This document shows positions 52,778 to 62,203 of a stretch of DNA of 64,000 bases, piece after piece; the stretch's first letter is position 1; every line of letters starts with the position of its first letter. This DNA comes from Bacteroidota bacterium (GTDB lineage Bacteria > Bacteroidota > Bacteroidia > AKYH767-A > OLB10). The notes under the pieces are model-generated. The model searched no databases. It worked only from the letters and a program-made list of their open reading frames with translations, and was not told the origin of the DNA. The stretch spans positions 297,501 to 361,500 of the forward strand of contig JADJOH010000007.1 in the NCBI GenBank assembly GCA_016713925.1. The letters are read 5' to 3'. The translations under genes and the position numbers were made by a program.

Positions 52778-54112
52778 ATGAATACAGTGGCATTTCATAC
52801 GCTCGGGTGTAAACTTAATTTTTCAGAAACATCTACCCTTGCCCGGCAATTTCGTTCGGCCGGTTGGAAGCGTGTTGAATTTCCTGAAGCTGCGGATGTT
52901 TATGTTGTCAATACCTGTTCTGTCACCGAAAATGCGGACAAGGAGTGTCGCAGTATCGTCAATCGGGCGATGTCTGCCAACCCGGAAGGGAAAATGATTA
53001 TCGTGGGATGTTATGCGCAGTTGAAGCCGGATGAAATTGCCGCAATTCCTGGTGTAGACCTGGTGCTTGGGGCAACGGAGAAGTTCAATGTGTTGAATTA
53101 TTTGGCAGGATTGGAGAAATCGGGAAATGGAAAAGTGCTTTCCTGTGAAATAAGTGCAGCCGATTCTTTTATCAGTGCCTGGTCTTCCGGTGACAGAACC
53201 CGTACCTTTTTAAAGGTTCAGGATGGATGTGATTACAATTGTTCGTTTTGCACGATACCACTTGCCAGAGGACGATCAAGAAGTAATTCAATTAAGAATG
53301 TTCTTGAGCAGGTTAAGGAATTAACTGCAAGTGGTGTGCAGGAGATTATTTTAACAGGCGTTAATCTGGGGGATTTCGGTATTCTAAATGAGGAAGGTAA
53401 ACATGAAGAAAATTTCACAGACTTGGTGAGCGCACTCGAAAGAGTGGAAAGTTTGAAGAGATTACGGTTTTCTTCCGTTGAGCCCAATCTTCTTACAGAG
53501 GAAGTTATTCGTATAGCCGCTCAATCGAGTAGGATAATGCCGCATTTTCACATGCCACTTCAAAGTGGGGCGGATGAAATATTGGGAAAGATGCGCAGAC
53601 GGTACAAACGGGAGTTGTATCAGGAGAAGGTGAATCTCATTAAATCGCTAATCCCTCATGCTTCCATTGGTGTGGATGTTATTGTTGGATTTCCGGGAGA
53701 AACAGAAGGCCATTTTGAAGAAACGTATAATTTTCTCCATCAATTGCCGGTGAGCTATTTCCATGTCTTTACCTATTCTGAAAGAAATAATACACTCGCT
53801 GCGCAGATGAATCAGGTTGTCCCCATGCCGGTCAGGAAATATAGAAATAGCAGACTGAGAAATCTATCTGCAAAAAAATTACATGATTTCACGGTGGAGA
53901 ATTTGGGCAGAGTATGGCCTGTACTTTTTGAAGAAGAAGAAAATGAAGGTGCAATGTTTGGATATACCTCTAATTATATTCGTGTAGAGCACCCATTCAG
54001 AGCTGATTTTGTTAACAGAATTGTAGATTGTGAAATGGAAGAAATAGGCAACAGAGGTCTGGTGAAGGCGGCACCTGTGCTTGCCACGAAAAATATTGCT
54101 ACCTTCTGTTAA
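52778..54112 (+). CDS. mtaB: tRNA t6A37 methylthiotransferase
   Basis: This radical-SAM enzyme converts t6A37 to ms2t6A37 in tRNA. The N-terminal UPF0004 domain supplies three Cys (LGCKLNFSET, NTCSVTENADKEC, VGCYAQ). The radical-SAM motif C-x3-C-x2-C is in DGCDYNCSFCTIP, followed by ARGRSRS and HMPLQSGADEIL. A C-terminal TRAM-like region completes the 444 residues. The N-terminal THTLGCK-like opening (FHTLGCKLN) marks MtaB rather than MiaB. It lies eight bases before lgt and is likely cotranscribed. Confidence 0.93.
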   Translation: MNTVAFHTLGCKLNFSETSTLARQFRSAGWKRVEFPEAADVYVVNTCSVTENADKECRSIVNRAMSANPEGKMIIVGCYAQLKPDEIAAIPGVDLVLGATEKFNVLNYLAGLEKSGNGKVLSCEISAADSFISAWSSGDRTRTFLKVQDGCDYNCSFCTIPLARGRSRSNSIKNVLEQVKELTASGVQEIILTGVNLGDFGILNEEGKHEENFTDLVSALERVESLKRLRFSSVEPNLLTEEVIRIAAQSSRIMPHFHMPLQSGADEILGKMRRRYKRELYQEKVNLIKSLIPHASIGVDVIVGFPGETEGHFEETYNFLHQLPVSYFHVFTYSERNNTLAAQMNQVVPMPVRKYRNSRLRNLSAKKLHDFTVENLGRVWPVLFEEEENEGAMFGYTSNYIRVEHPFRADFVNRIVDCEMEEIGNRGLVKAAPVLATKNIATFC

Positions 54113-54120
54113 ATATATAT

Positions 54121-55290
54121 ATGTATCCAACCATATCCGATTTATTGCATGATCTTTTTGGATTAAACCTTCCGCTCCCCATCCAGAGTTTCGGGTTTAT
54201 GCTGGCGCTCTCCTTCCTTCTTGCGGCGTACACCGTGAAACTGGAATTGATCCGCAAGGAAAAATTGGGTTTGGTAAAATCGCATGTTAAGGAAAGTATG
54301 AAAGGTGCAGCAGCGACTTTTTCTGATTTAGCCTCTTCTTTTTTAATAGGATTCGTACTGGGTTATAAGTTTGTTTATGCTGCCATCAATTATTCACTAT
54401 TTGTTGAAGACACGCAAGGTGTGTTGCTTTCACTCACGGGAAATCCTTTGGGTGGATTGCTGGTGGGTTCCTTAATGGCGTATATGCAGTATCGTGAGAA
54501 GGAAAAAGAGCGACTTCCTCAACCCAAAATGGTGCAGGAAACAGTCCATCCTTTTCAGCTTGTTTCTAATATCACCATCATCGCGGCCATTAGTGGGATT
54601 ATCGGTGCGAAAATTTTTCATAACCTTGAGAATCTCCATGAGTTCAGAGAGAATCCGTTGGAAGCGTTGATTTCATTCAGTGGGTTAACCATGTATGGAG
54701 GATTAATTGCCGGAACGATCGCAGTGATGCGTTATGGAAGTAAAAATGGAATGCCGCCATTGGTGCTTGCGGATGCTACTGCTCCCGGACTAATGTTATC
54801 TTATGGTACCGGACGTTTGGGTTGTCAGATTTCAGGTGATGGTGACTGGGGGATTGTAAATTTAAGTCCAAAGCCCGATTGGTTATCATGGCTTCCGGAT
54901 TGGTTTTGGGCCTATGATTATCCACATAATGTGATCAGTGCAGGTGTTCCCATTCCCGGATGCGAAGGAAAGCATTGTATGGTTCTGCCGGAAACGGTTT
55001 TTCCAACACCACTCTATGAAGCGCTGGCATGTGTCTTGTTATTTTTTGTTTTGTGGGGTTTCAGAAAGAAATTGGTGCGCACCGGACAATTGTTTTTTCT
55101 GTATCTGATTTTTAACGGCATTGAACGGTTTCTGATAGAGAAAATAAGAGTAAATAATAAATTTGACTTTCTCGGAATGACAGTGACACAAGCAGAAGTA
55201 ATTGCTTCAGCCCTTATTATTACAGGAATTGCAGGCTATATTTATTGTTCAAAAAAACACCATCCTGATGGAAGAGTTGCAACTGGATAA
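54121..55290 (+). CDS. lgt: Prolipoprotein diacylglyceryl transferase
   Basis: Inner-membrane enzyme that adds diacylglycerol to the lipobox Cys of prolipoproteins. The protein has about seven hydrophobic segments, a central SGLTMYGGLIAG motif, and the Lgt signature region in the Bacteroidota form GTGRLGCQISGDGDWG. At 389 residues it is longer than the E. coli enzyme because of insertions, including a loop around residues 60-140. It overlaps the start of the phosphatase gene by 23 bases. Confidence 0.92.
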   Translation: MYPTISDLLHDLFGLNLPLPIQSFGFMLALSFLLAAYTVKLELIRKEKLGLVKSHVKESMKGAAATFSDLASSFLIGFVLGYKFVYAAINYSLFVEDTQGVLLSLTGNPLGGLLVGSLMAYMQYREKEKERLPQPKMVQETVHPFQLVSNITIIAAISGIIGAKIFHNLENLHEFRENPLEALISFSGLTMYGGLIAGTIAVMRYGSKNGMPPLVLADATAPGLMLSYGTGRLGCQISGDGDWGIVNLSPKPDWLSWLPDWFWAYDYPHNVISAGVPIPGCEGKHCMVLPETVFPTPLYEALACVLLFFVLWGFRKKLVRTGQLFFLYLIFNGIERFLIEKIRVNNKFDFLGMTVTQAEVIASALIITGIAGYIYCSKKHHPDGRVATG

Positions 55291-56071
55291 TATCTGTTCT
55301 AAAGCAAGGCAGGTCGTAGCCCTCGCAGTCGAATTTTTACGGCGCGAACGTGCACGTTTCGACAATGGTAAAGTAGAGTATAAAGGATTCAATGATTTGG
55401 TGTCCTATGTAGATAAAGGCAGCGAGAAATTATTGGTAGACGGATTAATGCCACTGATCCCGAATGCAGGATTTATTACTGAAGAGAATACGTTAACTAT
55501 AACGGACCGTGAGTGGAAATGGATCATTGATCCTTTAGATGGCACCACTAATTTTGTTCATGGTATTCCTTGTTTTTGTGTGAGTGTCGGACTCATGTAT
55601 AATGAAAAGATGGTGTTGGGAATTGTCCATGAAGTTAATCTGGATGAATGTTTTTATGGATGGAAGGGCGGAGGAGTTTATTTAAACGGACTTGCAATAA
55701 AGGTTTCGGTAACGAAGGAGCTTAAAAAATCATTGATAGCTACCGGGTTTCCTTATACCAATTATGAACGCATGGGACCTTATATGCAGGTCTTTGATTT
55801 TTGCATGAGAAATACGCAAGGTCTTAGAAGACTTGGATCTGCTGCCGTTGATTTGGCGTATGTAGCCTGCGGAAGATTTGAAGGATTTTACGAATATGGG
55901 TTGAATGCATGGGATGTTGCAGCGGGAGTATTTCTGGTGCAAGAGGCAGGTGGGACCGTGGGAGATTTTCAAGGAGGTGATAATTGTATTTTCGGAAAAG
56001 AAATTATAGCCACCAATGCCATGGTATTTGATGAGTTTCTTGGAGAAGTGAAAATGGCATTTCAGCCTTGA
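55268..56071 (+). CDS. Inositol monophosphatase family protein
   Basis: The family includes SuhB/ImpA and CysQ-like phosphatases that use Mg2+ to remove phosphate from inositol phosphates or nucleotides. The metal-binding motifs are FITEENT, WIIDPLDGTTNFVHG and NAWDVAAGVFLVQEAGG. The ATG at 55268 (MEELQLDN) was chosen because the longer frame from 55202 lies wholly inside lgt and adds residues foreign to the family. It gives 267 residues, the usual size. Confidence 0.9.
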   Translation: MEELQLDNICSKARQVVALAVEFLRRERARFDNGKVEYKGFNDLVSYVDKGSEKLLVDGLMPLIPNAGFITEENTLTITDREWKWIIDPLDGTTNFVHGIPCFCVSVGLMYNEKMVLGIVHEVNLDECFYGWKGGGVYLNGLAIKVSVTKELKKSLIATGFPYTNYERMGPYMQVFDFCMRNTQGLRRLGSAAVDLAYVACGRFEGFYEYGLNAWDVAAGVFLVQEAGGTVGDFQGGDNCIFGKEIIATNAMVFDEFLGEVKMAFQP

Positions 56072-56180
56072 GGATAGGTTCTGTTTAAAAGTGGAGCAGC
56101 GTAAAGAGGATGTGATCCTGTTTAAAGGGAATCTAAAGCAACAACATTGAAGAAATTATCGGGTAGTAGTAGTTTTATAT

Positions 56181-56870
56181 CTACTCATTATTGTCCATAT
56201 CCTGCTTTTGCGCCCTTGATTTATGTTTAAGTACTTTTGCTTCGATATAAAAAATAATTTCTTCTGCAATGTTTTTACACTGATCGCCTACTCTTTCTAA
56301 TTTTCGAATAGTGCTCAATAAATAAAGACTTTGGTTGATTCGGTCAGTATTGGAACGAATAAAATCGGCTACAGCCTGATTGGCGTTCAGATTGATTTCG
56401 TCCAGAATTTCATCTTTCTTAAAAACGCTTCTCGCTAAGCGGGTATCTTCTTTATCAAAAGCTTCCATGACGTCCTGAAGAATGATGATACCGGTATCAT
56501 ACATTTCAACCATTCTTGTGGTTTCAAGGAGTGATTTTTCCGGTTCGAGTTTTATGTTAAGCACAAACTGACAAATACCTTCGGCAATATCTCCAATACG
56601 TTCAAGATTGGAGTTAATCTTCATACAGGCCAGCACAAAACGGAGGTCAATCGCCACGGGATTAAAGAGTGCAATGATGTTTTCACAGTCTCTGTCTAGT
56701 TTTAATTCAAAGCCATTTACCCTTTTCTCATTGACAAGCACTTCTCTTGCCAGATCTTTATCCAGAAGAATCAACGCGTCTTTAGATTTCTCCAACTGTG
56801 ACTTCACCAGAGAAAACATCTCCAGCATTTCACTTTTTAAATTCTTTAATTCACTATCTAAATGCGACAT
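56181..56870 (-). CDS. phoU: Phosphate transport regulator PhoU
   Basis: This three-helix-bundle protein signals from the Pst transporter to the PhoR kinase. The 229 residues contain two repeats with the metal-binding pattern E/DxxxD: FELKLDRDCENIIAL...DLRFVLACMKINSNLERIGD and the matching second half LLSTIRKLERVGDQCKNIAEE. Last gene of the pst operon, 51 bases after pstB. Confidence 0.96.
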   Translation of the reverse strand: MSHLDSELKNLKSEMLEMFSLVKSQLEKSKDALILLDKDLAREVLVNEKRVNGFELKLDRDCENIIALFNPVAIDLRFVLACMKINSNLERIGDIAEGICQFVLNIKLEPEKSLLETTRMVEMYDTGIIILQDVMEAFDKEDTRLARSVFKKDEILDEINLNANQAVADFIRSNTDRINQSLYLLSTIRKLERVGDQCKNIAEEIIFYIEAKVLKHKSRAQKQDMDNNE

Positions 56871-56921
56871 GGTAGGGTAGGGTATGAAATTCGTTGTTTA
56901 ATTTTCTTTTTTTATTTTATT

Positions 56922-57677
56922 TTAACCAAAGCGACCGGTAATATAATCCTGTGTACGGACATCGCTTGGGTTCATGAATATTTTTTTAGTAGTATCATAT
57001 TCCACCAGCTCTCCGAGGTAGAAAAAGGCCGTTGTATCGCTAACGCGACCGGCTTGCTGCATATTGTGAGTAACGATGATAATGGTGTACTGCGACTTTA
57101 ATTCATAGATAAGTTCTTCGATTTTCGCAGAGGAGATGGGGTCAAGGGCAGAGGCCGGTTCGTCCATCAGAAGTACAGAGGGTTCAGTTGCAATAGCTCT
57201 TGCAATACACAATCTTTGTTGCTGTCCGCCGGATAAAGCCAGCGCTGATTTTTTCAGATTGTCTTTTACTTCTTCCCATAGTGCGGATTGACGTAAAGAT
57301 CTTTCTACAGTTTCATCGAGCAGGTTTTTATTGTTGACTCCCCGGATACGTAATCCATAAATTACATTTTCATAAATACTTTTAGGAAATGGATTTGGTT
57401 TTTGAAAAACCATGCCGATCTTTTTCCGGAGATCTTCTACACGCATATCATTCCTGTAGATATCTTTTCCGTCCATCAGCACATCGCCCTCCTTCCTGAA
57501 TCCTTCAATCAGGTCATTCATCCTATTGTAAAGGCGGAGAAAAGTAGACTTGCCACAACCTGATGGACCTATAAAAGCGGCTACTGAATTCGCATCAATA
57601 TCCAGACTCACGTTTTTGATGACGTGTGTTTGGTCATAGAAGACGTTCACATTTTTTGCTTCCAGTTTTTTACTCAT
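56922..57677 (-). CDS. pstB: Phosphate ABC transporter ATP-binding protein PstB
   Basis: ATPase of the high-affinity phosphate importer. Walker A is GPSGCGKSTFLRLYNRMND (the Tyr-Asn-Arg-Met extension is PstB-specific), the signature is LSGGQQQR and Walker B is VLLMDEPASALD. The length of 251 residues is normal. It lies 24 bases after pstA. Confidence 0.98.
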   Translation of the reverse strand: MSKKLEAKNVNVFYDQTHVIKNVSLDIDANSVAAFIGPSGCGKSTFLRLYNRMNDLIEGFRKEGDVLMDGKDIYRNDMRVEDLRKKIGMVFQKPNPFPKSIYENVIYGLRIRGVNNKNLLDETVERSLRQSALWEEVKDNLKKSALALSGGQQQRLCIARAIATEPSVLLMDEPASALDPISSAKIEELIYELKSQYTIIIVTHNMQQAGRVSDTTAFFYLGELVEYDTTKKIFMNPSDVRTQDYITGRFG

Positions 57678-57701
57678 ATACTTTCCGAATGTAGGCCGTT
57701 T

Positions 57702-58559
57702 TTACCATTTGATTTTTTTCTGCCATTTATTTCTAAAATAAATCGCTATTCCATTCATGAGAAATGTTACTAACAATAAGATGATGATAGCAGCTGCTGC
57801 ATTAATTACAAATCCTTGCTGAGGACGTGAAGCCCAATTGTATATCTGAATAGGCAAAACAGAAAATTCATCCAGTGGAGTTGAAGGAGCAAAAGGAACA
57901 TAGGCCAATGCGCCCACCACAATGAGAGGAGCTGCTTCACCTACAGCCCTGGAGAGGGCTAGTATAACACCGGTAAGAATTCCTCCGCCTGATGCCGGCA
58001 GGACCTGGTACCATATGGTCTGCCATTTGGTAGCACCAAGGGCAAGTGAAGCTTCTCTTAAACTCCTTGGAACAGCACGTACAGATTCTCTCGTTGCAAC
58101 TATAATAATAGGGAGGATCAATAACGATAAGGTTAAAGCGCCGGTCAATACACTTTGCCCTAATCCCATTACTCTTGCGAAAATTTCTAACCCAAGAAGT
58201 CCATAAATAATAGATGGTATTCCGGCCAGATTGGTAATGTTAATTTCAAGTATCGCCGCGAAACGATTTCTTTTACCGTACTCTTCCAGATACAATCCTG
58301 CGAAGACTCCAAGAGGAATAGCAATAATAGCGGTAAGAAAAAGAATCCAGCAGGTTCCCATCAATGCGGTGAATATTCCGGCTTTCTCCGGGAAACGGGA
58401 TGGGAGGTTGGTCAGGAAATCCCAACTGATTCTGTCGATTCCTTTTAAAACAACATCTCCTACAAAAATAGCAAGCATAAATAATCCAAAAAAGGTACAG
58501 AAAATACCAAAAACCTTAAAGGCTTTATCCTTAAATCGGTTCATGCTGATCTTATTCAT
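57702..58559 (-). CDS. pstA: Phosphate ABC transporter permease PstA
   Basis: The 285-residue protein has six membrane helices and the permease EAA-type loop SLREASLALGATKWQTIW, which contacts PstB. It overlaps pstC by eight bases, so the two permease subunits are translationally coupled. Confidence 0.96.
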   Translation of the reverse strand: MNKISMNRFKDKAFKVFGIFCTFFGLFMLAIFVGDVVLKGIDRISWDFLTNLPSRFPEKAGIFTALMGTCWILFLTAIIAIPLGVFAGLYLEEYGKRNRFAAILEINITNLAGIPSIIYGLLGLEIFARVMGLGQSVLTGALTLSLLILPIIIVATRESVRAVPRSLREASLALGATKWQTIWYQVLPASGGGILTGVILALSRAVGEAAPLIVVGALAYVPFAPSTPLDEFSVLPIQIYNWASRPQQGFVINAAAAIIILLLVTFLMNGIAIYFRNKWQKKIKW

Positions 58560-59427
58560 ACTTCTGTTGGTATTTTTTCTTAAACCAGAAGCTTAAGTTG
58601 TTTAACGTAAACGTCAAAACAAACAATGAAATTCCTGCAGCAAATATCGTTCTGTATTCGAGAGATCCATGGGGTACATCTCCCATACTGATTTGTACAA
58701 TATAAGTGGTAATAGTTTGAATAGGTACTGTTGGATCCAGTGTCATATTCGGTTGCATTCCCGCAGCTATGGCAACAATCATGGTTTCACCAACTGCCCG
58801 TGAAATCGCCAGAATAACGGAGACGATGATACCCGATGAGGCCGCAGGAACAAGAACATTAAAGGAAGTTTGTAATCGTGTTGCACCCAATCCATACGAT
58901 GCTTCACGGAGTGACTTAGGCACAGCATACAAAGCATCCTGACTAAGAGAGGAAATCAGCGGAATGATCATAATGCCCATTACAAAACCGGCACTTAATG
59001 CATTGAAGCTGGAGAGAGAAGGAATGAAGTTTTGCAAGAAAGGCGTAACAACAGTTAGTGCAAAGTATCCGTAAACCACCGTAGGTACCGCAGCCAATAT
59101 TTCAAGAACAGGTTTAACACGGGTGCTAAATGATGAAGGAGCGTATTCATTCATGTACACAGCAATCGTAAGTCCAATGGGAAGGGCAAAAAATATGGCG
59201 ATAAACGAAGTGAGAATGGTTCCGGTAAGTAAGGGTAAAATACCAAAGTGTTTATCGCTAAAAAGAGGAGTCCATTGTGTATCCGTTAAAAAGTCAACTA
59301 TAGATACTTCATTAAAAAATCGAATAGTTTCTGCTCCAAGTGTGTACAAAATACCGGCTGTGATCAACACCGTCATTGCTGCACATAGTGCCAGAAACGA
59401 AACAATGACTTTCTCCGGAATTTTCAT
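58552..59427 (-). CDS. pstC: Phosphate ABC transporter permease PstC
   Basis: The 291-residue protein has six membrane helices and an EAA loop SLREASYGLGATRLQT. LLTGTILTSFIAIFFALP and VYGYFALTVV match the family. It is separated from pstS by a strong hairpin. Confidence 0.96.
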   Translation of the reverse strand: MKIPEKVIVSFLALCAAMTVLITAGILYTLGAETIRFFNEVSIVDFLTDTQWTPLFSDKHFGILPLLTGTILTSFIAIFFALPIGLTIAVYMNEYAPSSFSTRVKPVLEILAAVPTVVYGYFALTVVTPFLQNFIPSLSSFNALSAGFVMGIMIIPLISSLSQDALYAVPKSLREASYGLGATRLQTSFNVLVPAASSGIIVSVILAISRAVGETMIVAIAAGMQPNMTLDPTVPIQTITTYIVQISMGDVPHGSLEYRTIFAAGISLFVLTFTLNNLSFWFKKKYQQKYE

Positions 59428-59437
59428 AAGTAGATAA

Positions 59438-59470
59438 TAAAGCCCGACAAAGATAGTTTGCCGGGCTTTA
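59438..59470 (-). terminator. Hairpin between pstS and pstC
   Basis: A 14-base stem TAAAGCCCGGCAAA / TTTGTCGGGCTTTA (minus strand, one G-U) with a five-base loop. It probably attenuates or stabilises, giving more PstS than PstCAB, rather than ending transcription fully. Confidence 0.7.
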
Positions 59471-59487
59471 CATGGATGAATAGAATG

Positions 59488-60453
59488 TTATTTCTTTGAG
59501 GAGTGGTATTGAAGGAATTTATCTTGTTGTGCCTTATATTCTTCCGGACGCAAAGGCACGAATCCTACCGCCTTTGTTAATTCAGAAGCATTTGCCAGAT
59601 AAAAATCAATGAATGAAATGGTTTCCGGACGCTGAACTGCTTTTGAGTTTACATAGATGAACAATGGGCGCGATAAAGGTGAATAACTTTTATCAAGAAC
59701 AGTTTCCTGCGTAGGTAATATTCCACCTTTGCCATTTGCATCGTTTTGATCATCAATAGGAACAGCCTTGAGTTTCGCTTTATTTTCTTCAAAATAAGCC
59801 AGTCCAAAGAAACCTAAAGCAAATTTATCTCCGGAAACGCCTTGCACCAGTACATTGTCATCTTCACTTCCGGTATAATCTCCACGGCTGGAATGACTCT
59901 TGCCTACAATGACTTCAGTAAAATAATCATAGGTGCCTGATTCAACACCGGCGCCGTATAAATGAATTTCTTCTTTAGGCCATTCCGGACGAATTTGGTT
60001 CCAGTATTTTATTTTGCCTTGTGCTTCAGGCTCCCAAATCTTTTTCAGCTCTGCAACTGTAATTTCTTTAACCCAATCGTTTTGAGGATTTACGGTGACC
60101 ACTAAGCCGTCATATCCAACTTCAAGTTCAATATAATCAATATTGTTTTCTTTGCAGGAAGCGATTTCTTCTTCCTTAATACTTCTGGAAGCATCATTGA
60201 TGTCAATTTCTCCACGTGAGAACTTTTTAAAACCACCACCGGTTCCTGATAAACCTACTGTCACTTTAACATCGGGAAATTCTTTACGATACTCTTCTGC
60301 AACAGCTTCAGTAATCGGATAAACCGTACTGGAACCATCAACACTGATTGACCCACTAAGTTTACTTTCATTTCCGGTTTCGGTACTTTCTGATTTTTTT
60401 TGACCACAAGCAGCAAGGAGAGCTATGGATGCCAGAAGGATTAATTTTTTCAT
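59488..60453 (-). CDS. pstS: Phosphate-binding lipoprotein PstS
   Basis: Periplasmic phosphate receptor of the Pst importer. The lipobox is LLAAC (Cys16), followed by the phosphate-binding loops DGSSTVYPITEAV and GLSGTGGGFKKFSRGEIDINDASR. The length of 321 residues is typical. First gene of pstS-pstC-pstA-pstB-phoU. Confidence 0.97.
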   Translation of the reverse strand: MKKLILLASIALLAACGQKKSESTETGNESKLSGSISVDGSSTVYPITEAVAEEYRKEFPDVKVTVGLSGTGGGFKKFSRGEIDINDASRSIKEEEIASCKENNIDYIELEVGYDGLVVTVNPQNDWVKEITVAELKKIWEPEAQGKIKYWNQIRPEWPKEEIHLYGAGVESGTYDYFTEVIVGKSHSSRGDYTGSEDDNVLVQGVSGDKFALGFFGLAYFEENKAKLKAVPIDDQNDANGKGGILPTQETVLDKSYSPLSRPLFIYVNSKAVQRPETISFIDFYLANASELTKAVGFVPLRPEEYKAQQDKFLQYHSSKK

Positions 60454-60615
60454 TTTTTGTATTTACGGTTTAATTGATGATGAGTAGAATATGGTTGGAA
60501 ATGTAAAGTATTGATTACCAGATTTTTTGGTTAGATTTATTTTCTATTTCCACTGCAAAGAGATTAAGAAAATGTTAGGGATATATTTCCTCAATGTTAA
60601 TTTAATATTAAGTCA

Positions 60616-60651
60616 CAAAAAAAGCTCCCTGTCATATAACAGAGAGCTTTT
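60616..60651 (-). terminator. Terminator of the lipoprotein gene
   Basis: On the minus strand AAAGCTCTCTGT pairs with ACAGGGAGCTTT and is followed by a run of eight Ts. It separates the lipoprotein/TonB-receptor pair from the pst operon. Confidence 0.85.
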
Positions 60652-60672
60652 ATGAAATGAACTATTAATTTA

Positions 60673-62061
60673 TTAATAATCAGTATTTTGAGGGTCCCAG
60701 TTCGCCCAACCGCTGGTCCAGTCTGTGTTTCCATCAAAGGCTCCGCGGAAAGTAACTACATCAAATCCGCTCAGATTACTTGAACTAAAATCAGCACCAC
60801 TTAATAATATAGAACCAACCACCGGAATAAAGTTAGGTGTACTGGCATAAGGCGCACTAGCCAAACCAGTATTGTCATATTGAATGCTATTTCCATAAGC
60901 CACATTATTAAACCAGTTGCTTATATTAAATGTAGATCCACTTGCCACAGAAAGAGGAGTATTGCATGTAGCGATAATCGTATTTTTTACCTGGAGTAAA
61001 TCACCCGTAGCATTACCTTCAGTACCTGTACCATCTACTAATAACCCCACAGGATAACCTGAAATGAGAGAATTGTAAATGCAGGTTTGTGTGTTACGGC
61101 GTAGATGTGCTCCACGTTTGAAATTTGAATTGACACTTGAACTGGTGTCTTGCTTTGGTCCAAAAACACTGATGTTAGAGAAGATAGCTTTTGTGCCGGG
61201 ACTAGCAGTTGAACCGTTCGCATCATTATCAGATTCAAATCCATTAGAACCGGAAACATCTGCGATGTTCGGATCACGTAGGATCACTCCAAATTGAATT
61301 TTTCCGCTGTATCCATTGTCAGTATCCAGATCATCATCAACAGTCTTAAAGGAGATGATATGTTTAAGGTTAACATTACCGCCAAACATTTCATAAGCAT
61401 CATCTCCGCAATAGGAAACCTGAATATAGTCAATCTCAGTTGCCGAGCCAACACCGCCTAAAGTCAAACCATTAATTTCCTGATTAGGCTGGAAGGGGAT
61501 ACCTGCATATTCAATTCTAACATATTTTAATGCACCACTGTTATCATTCGCAACTGTTCCGCCATAAAGTGCATCCGGACCTCCTTCAATTTGTCCTTCA
61601 CTGCCGGGTAAATTGATTGGAGCGTTTCCGCAGATAATGATACCACCCCAATCACCGGGATTGCGTGTGCCGATGGCCTGAGATGAAGTAAATACAATAG
61701 GAAATGCTGCTGTACCAATGGCATTAATTTTTCCGCCGCGTTTTACAATCAATGACCCTTTAGAGGCTTTATCACCTTTAATAACTGTTCCCGGCTGAAT
61801 GTTCAATACTCCGCCCTGATCTACGTATATGAATCCTTTTACAAGATAAGTTTTGCTACTGTCCCATGTGACGGATTGGTTGGTTGTTCCTTCCACCTGA
61901 ACCGTTCCGTCGGAAAGTGTAGTGAGTGTGAAGTTTAATACTGTTGCAGGAGTCGTTTCTTCATCCTTGTCTTTTTTACAACCCGTGAATACTGAGGTTG
62001 ATATGGCCAATGCAATCATCATTTTGATAGCGAATTGTCCACTGGTAATTTTGTTTTTCAT
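60673..62061 (-). CDS. Surface or periplasmic lipoprotein, right-handed helix-like
   Basis: The 462-residue protein has a lipobox FTGC (Cys about 27) followed by the acidic linker KKDKDEETTP. The body repeats short Gly/Asn-rich strands (NIQPGTVIKGDKASKGSLIVKRGGKINAIGT, GDDAYEMFGGNVNLKHI) that look like a parallel beta-helix. Similar lipoproteins accompany TonB-dependent receptors in Bacteroidota. It lies about 140 bases after the receptor gene on the same strand and just before pstS, so a role in uptake of a phosphorus-containing nutrient is inferred. Confidence 0.7.
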   Translation of the reverse strand: MKNKITSGQFAIKMMIALAISTSVFTGCKKDKDEETTPATVLNFTLTTLSDGTVQVEGTTNQSVTWDSSKTYLVKGFIYVDQGGVLNIQPGTVIKGDKASKGSLIVKRGGKINAIGTAAFPIVFTSSQAIGTRNPGDWGGIIICGNAPINLPGSEGQIEGGPDALYGGTVANDNSGALKYVRIEYAGIPFQPNQEINGLTLGGVGSATEIDYIQVSYCGDDAYEMFGGNVNLKHIISFKTVDDDLDTDNGYSGKIQFGVILRDPNIADVSGSNGFESDNDANGSTASPGTKAIFSNISVFGPKQDTSSSVNSNFKRGAHLRRNTQTCIYNSLISGYPVGLLVDGTGTEGNATGDLLQVKNTIIATCNTPLSVASGSTFNISNWFNNVAYGNSIQYDNTGLASAPYASTPNFIPVVGSILLSGADFSSSNLSGFDVVTFRGAFDGNTDWTSGWANWDPQNTDY

Positions 62062-62203
62062 TGTTTGTTTATTTTCTTGTTTGTTCCGGATACAAGATTA
62101 CCGGAACTGAATTTTCATTATGTTAATGTAACTTGAAGTAAATGTTAAATTTTAAATGAGTATGTCCATTAACGTTGGTTAATTCTCCGGGTGATCGTAA
62201 GAT

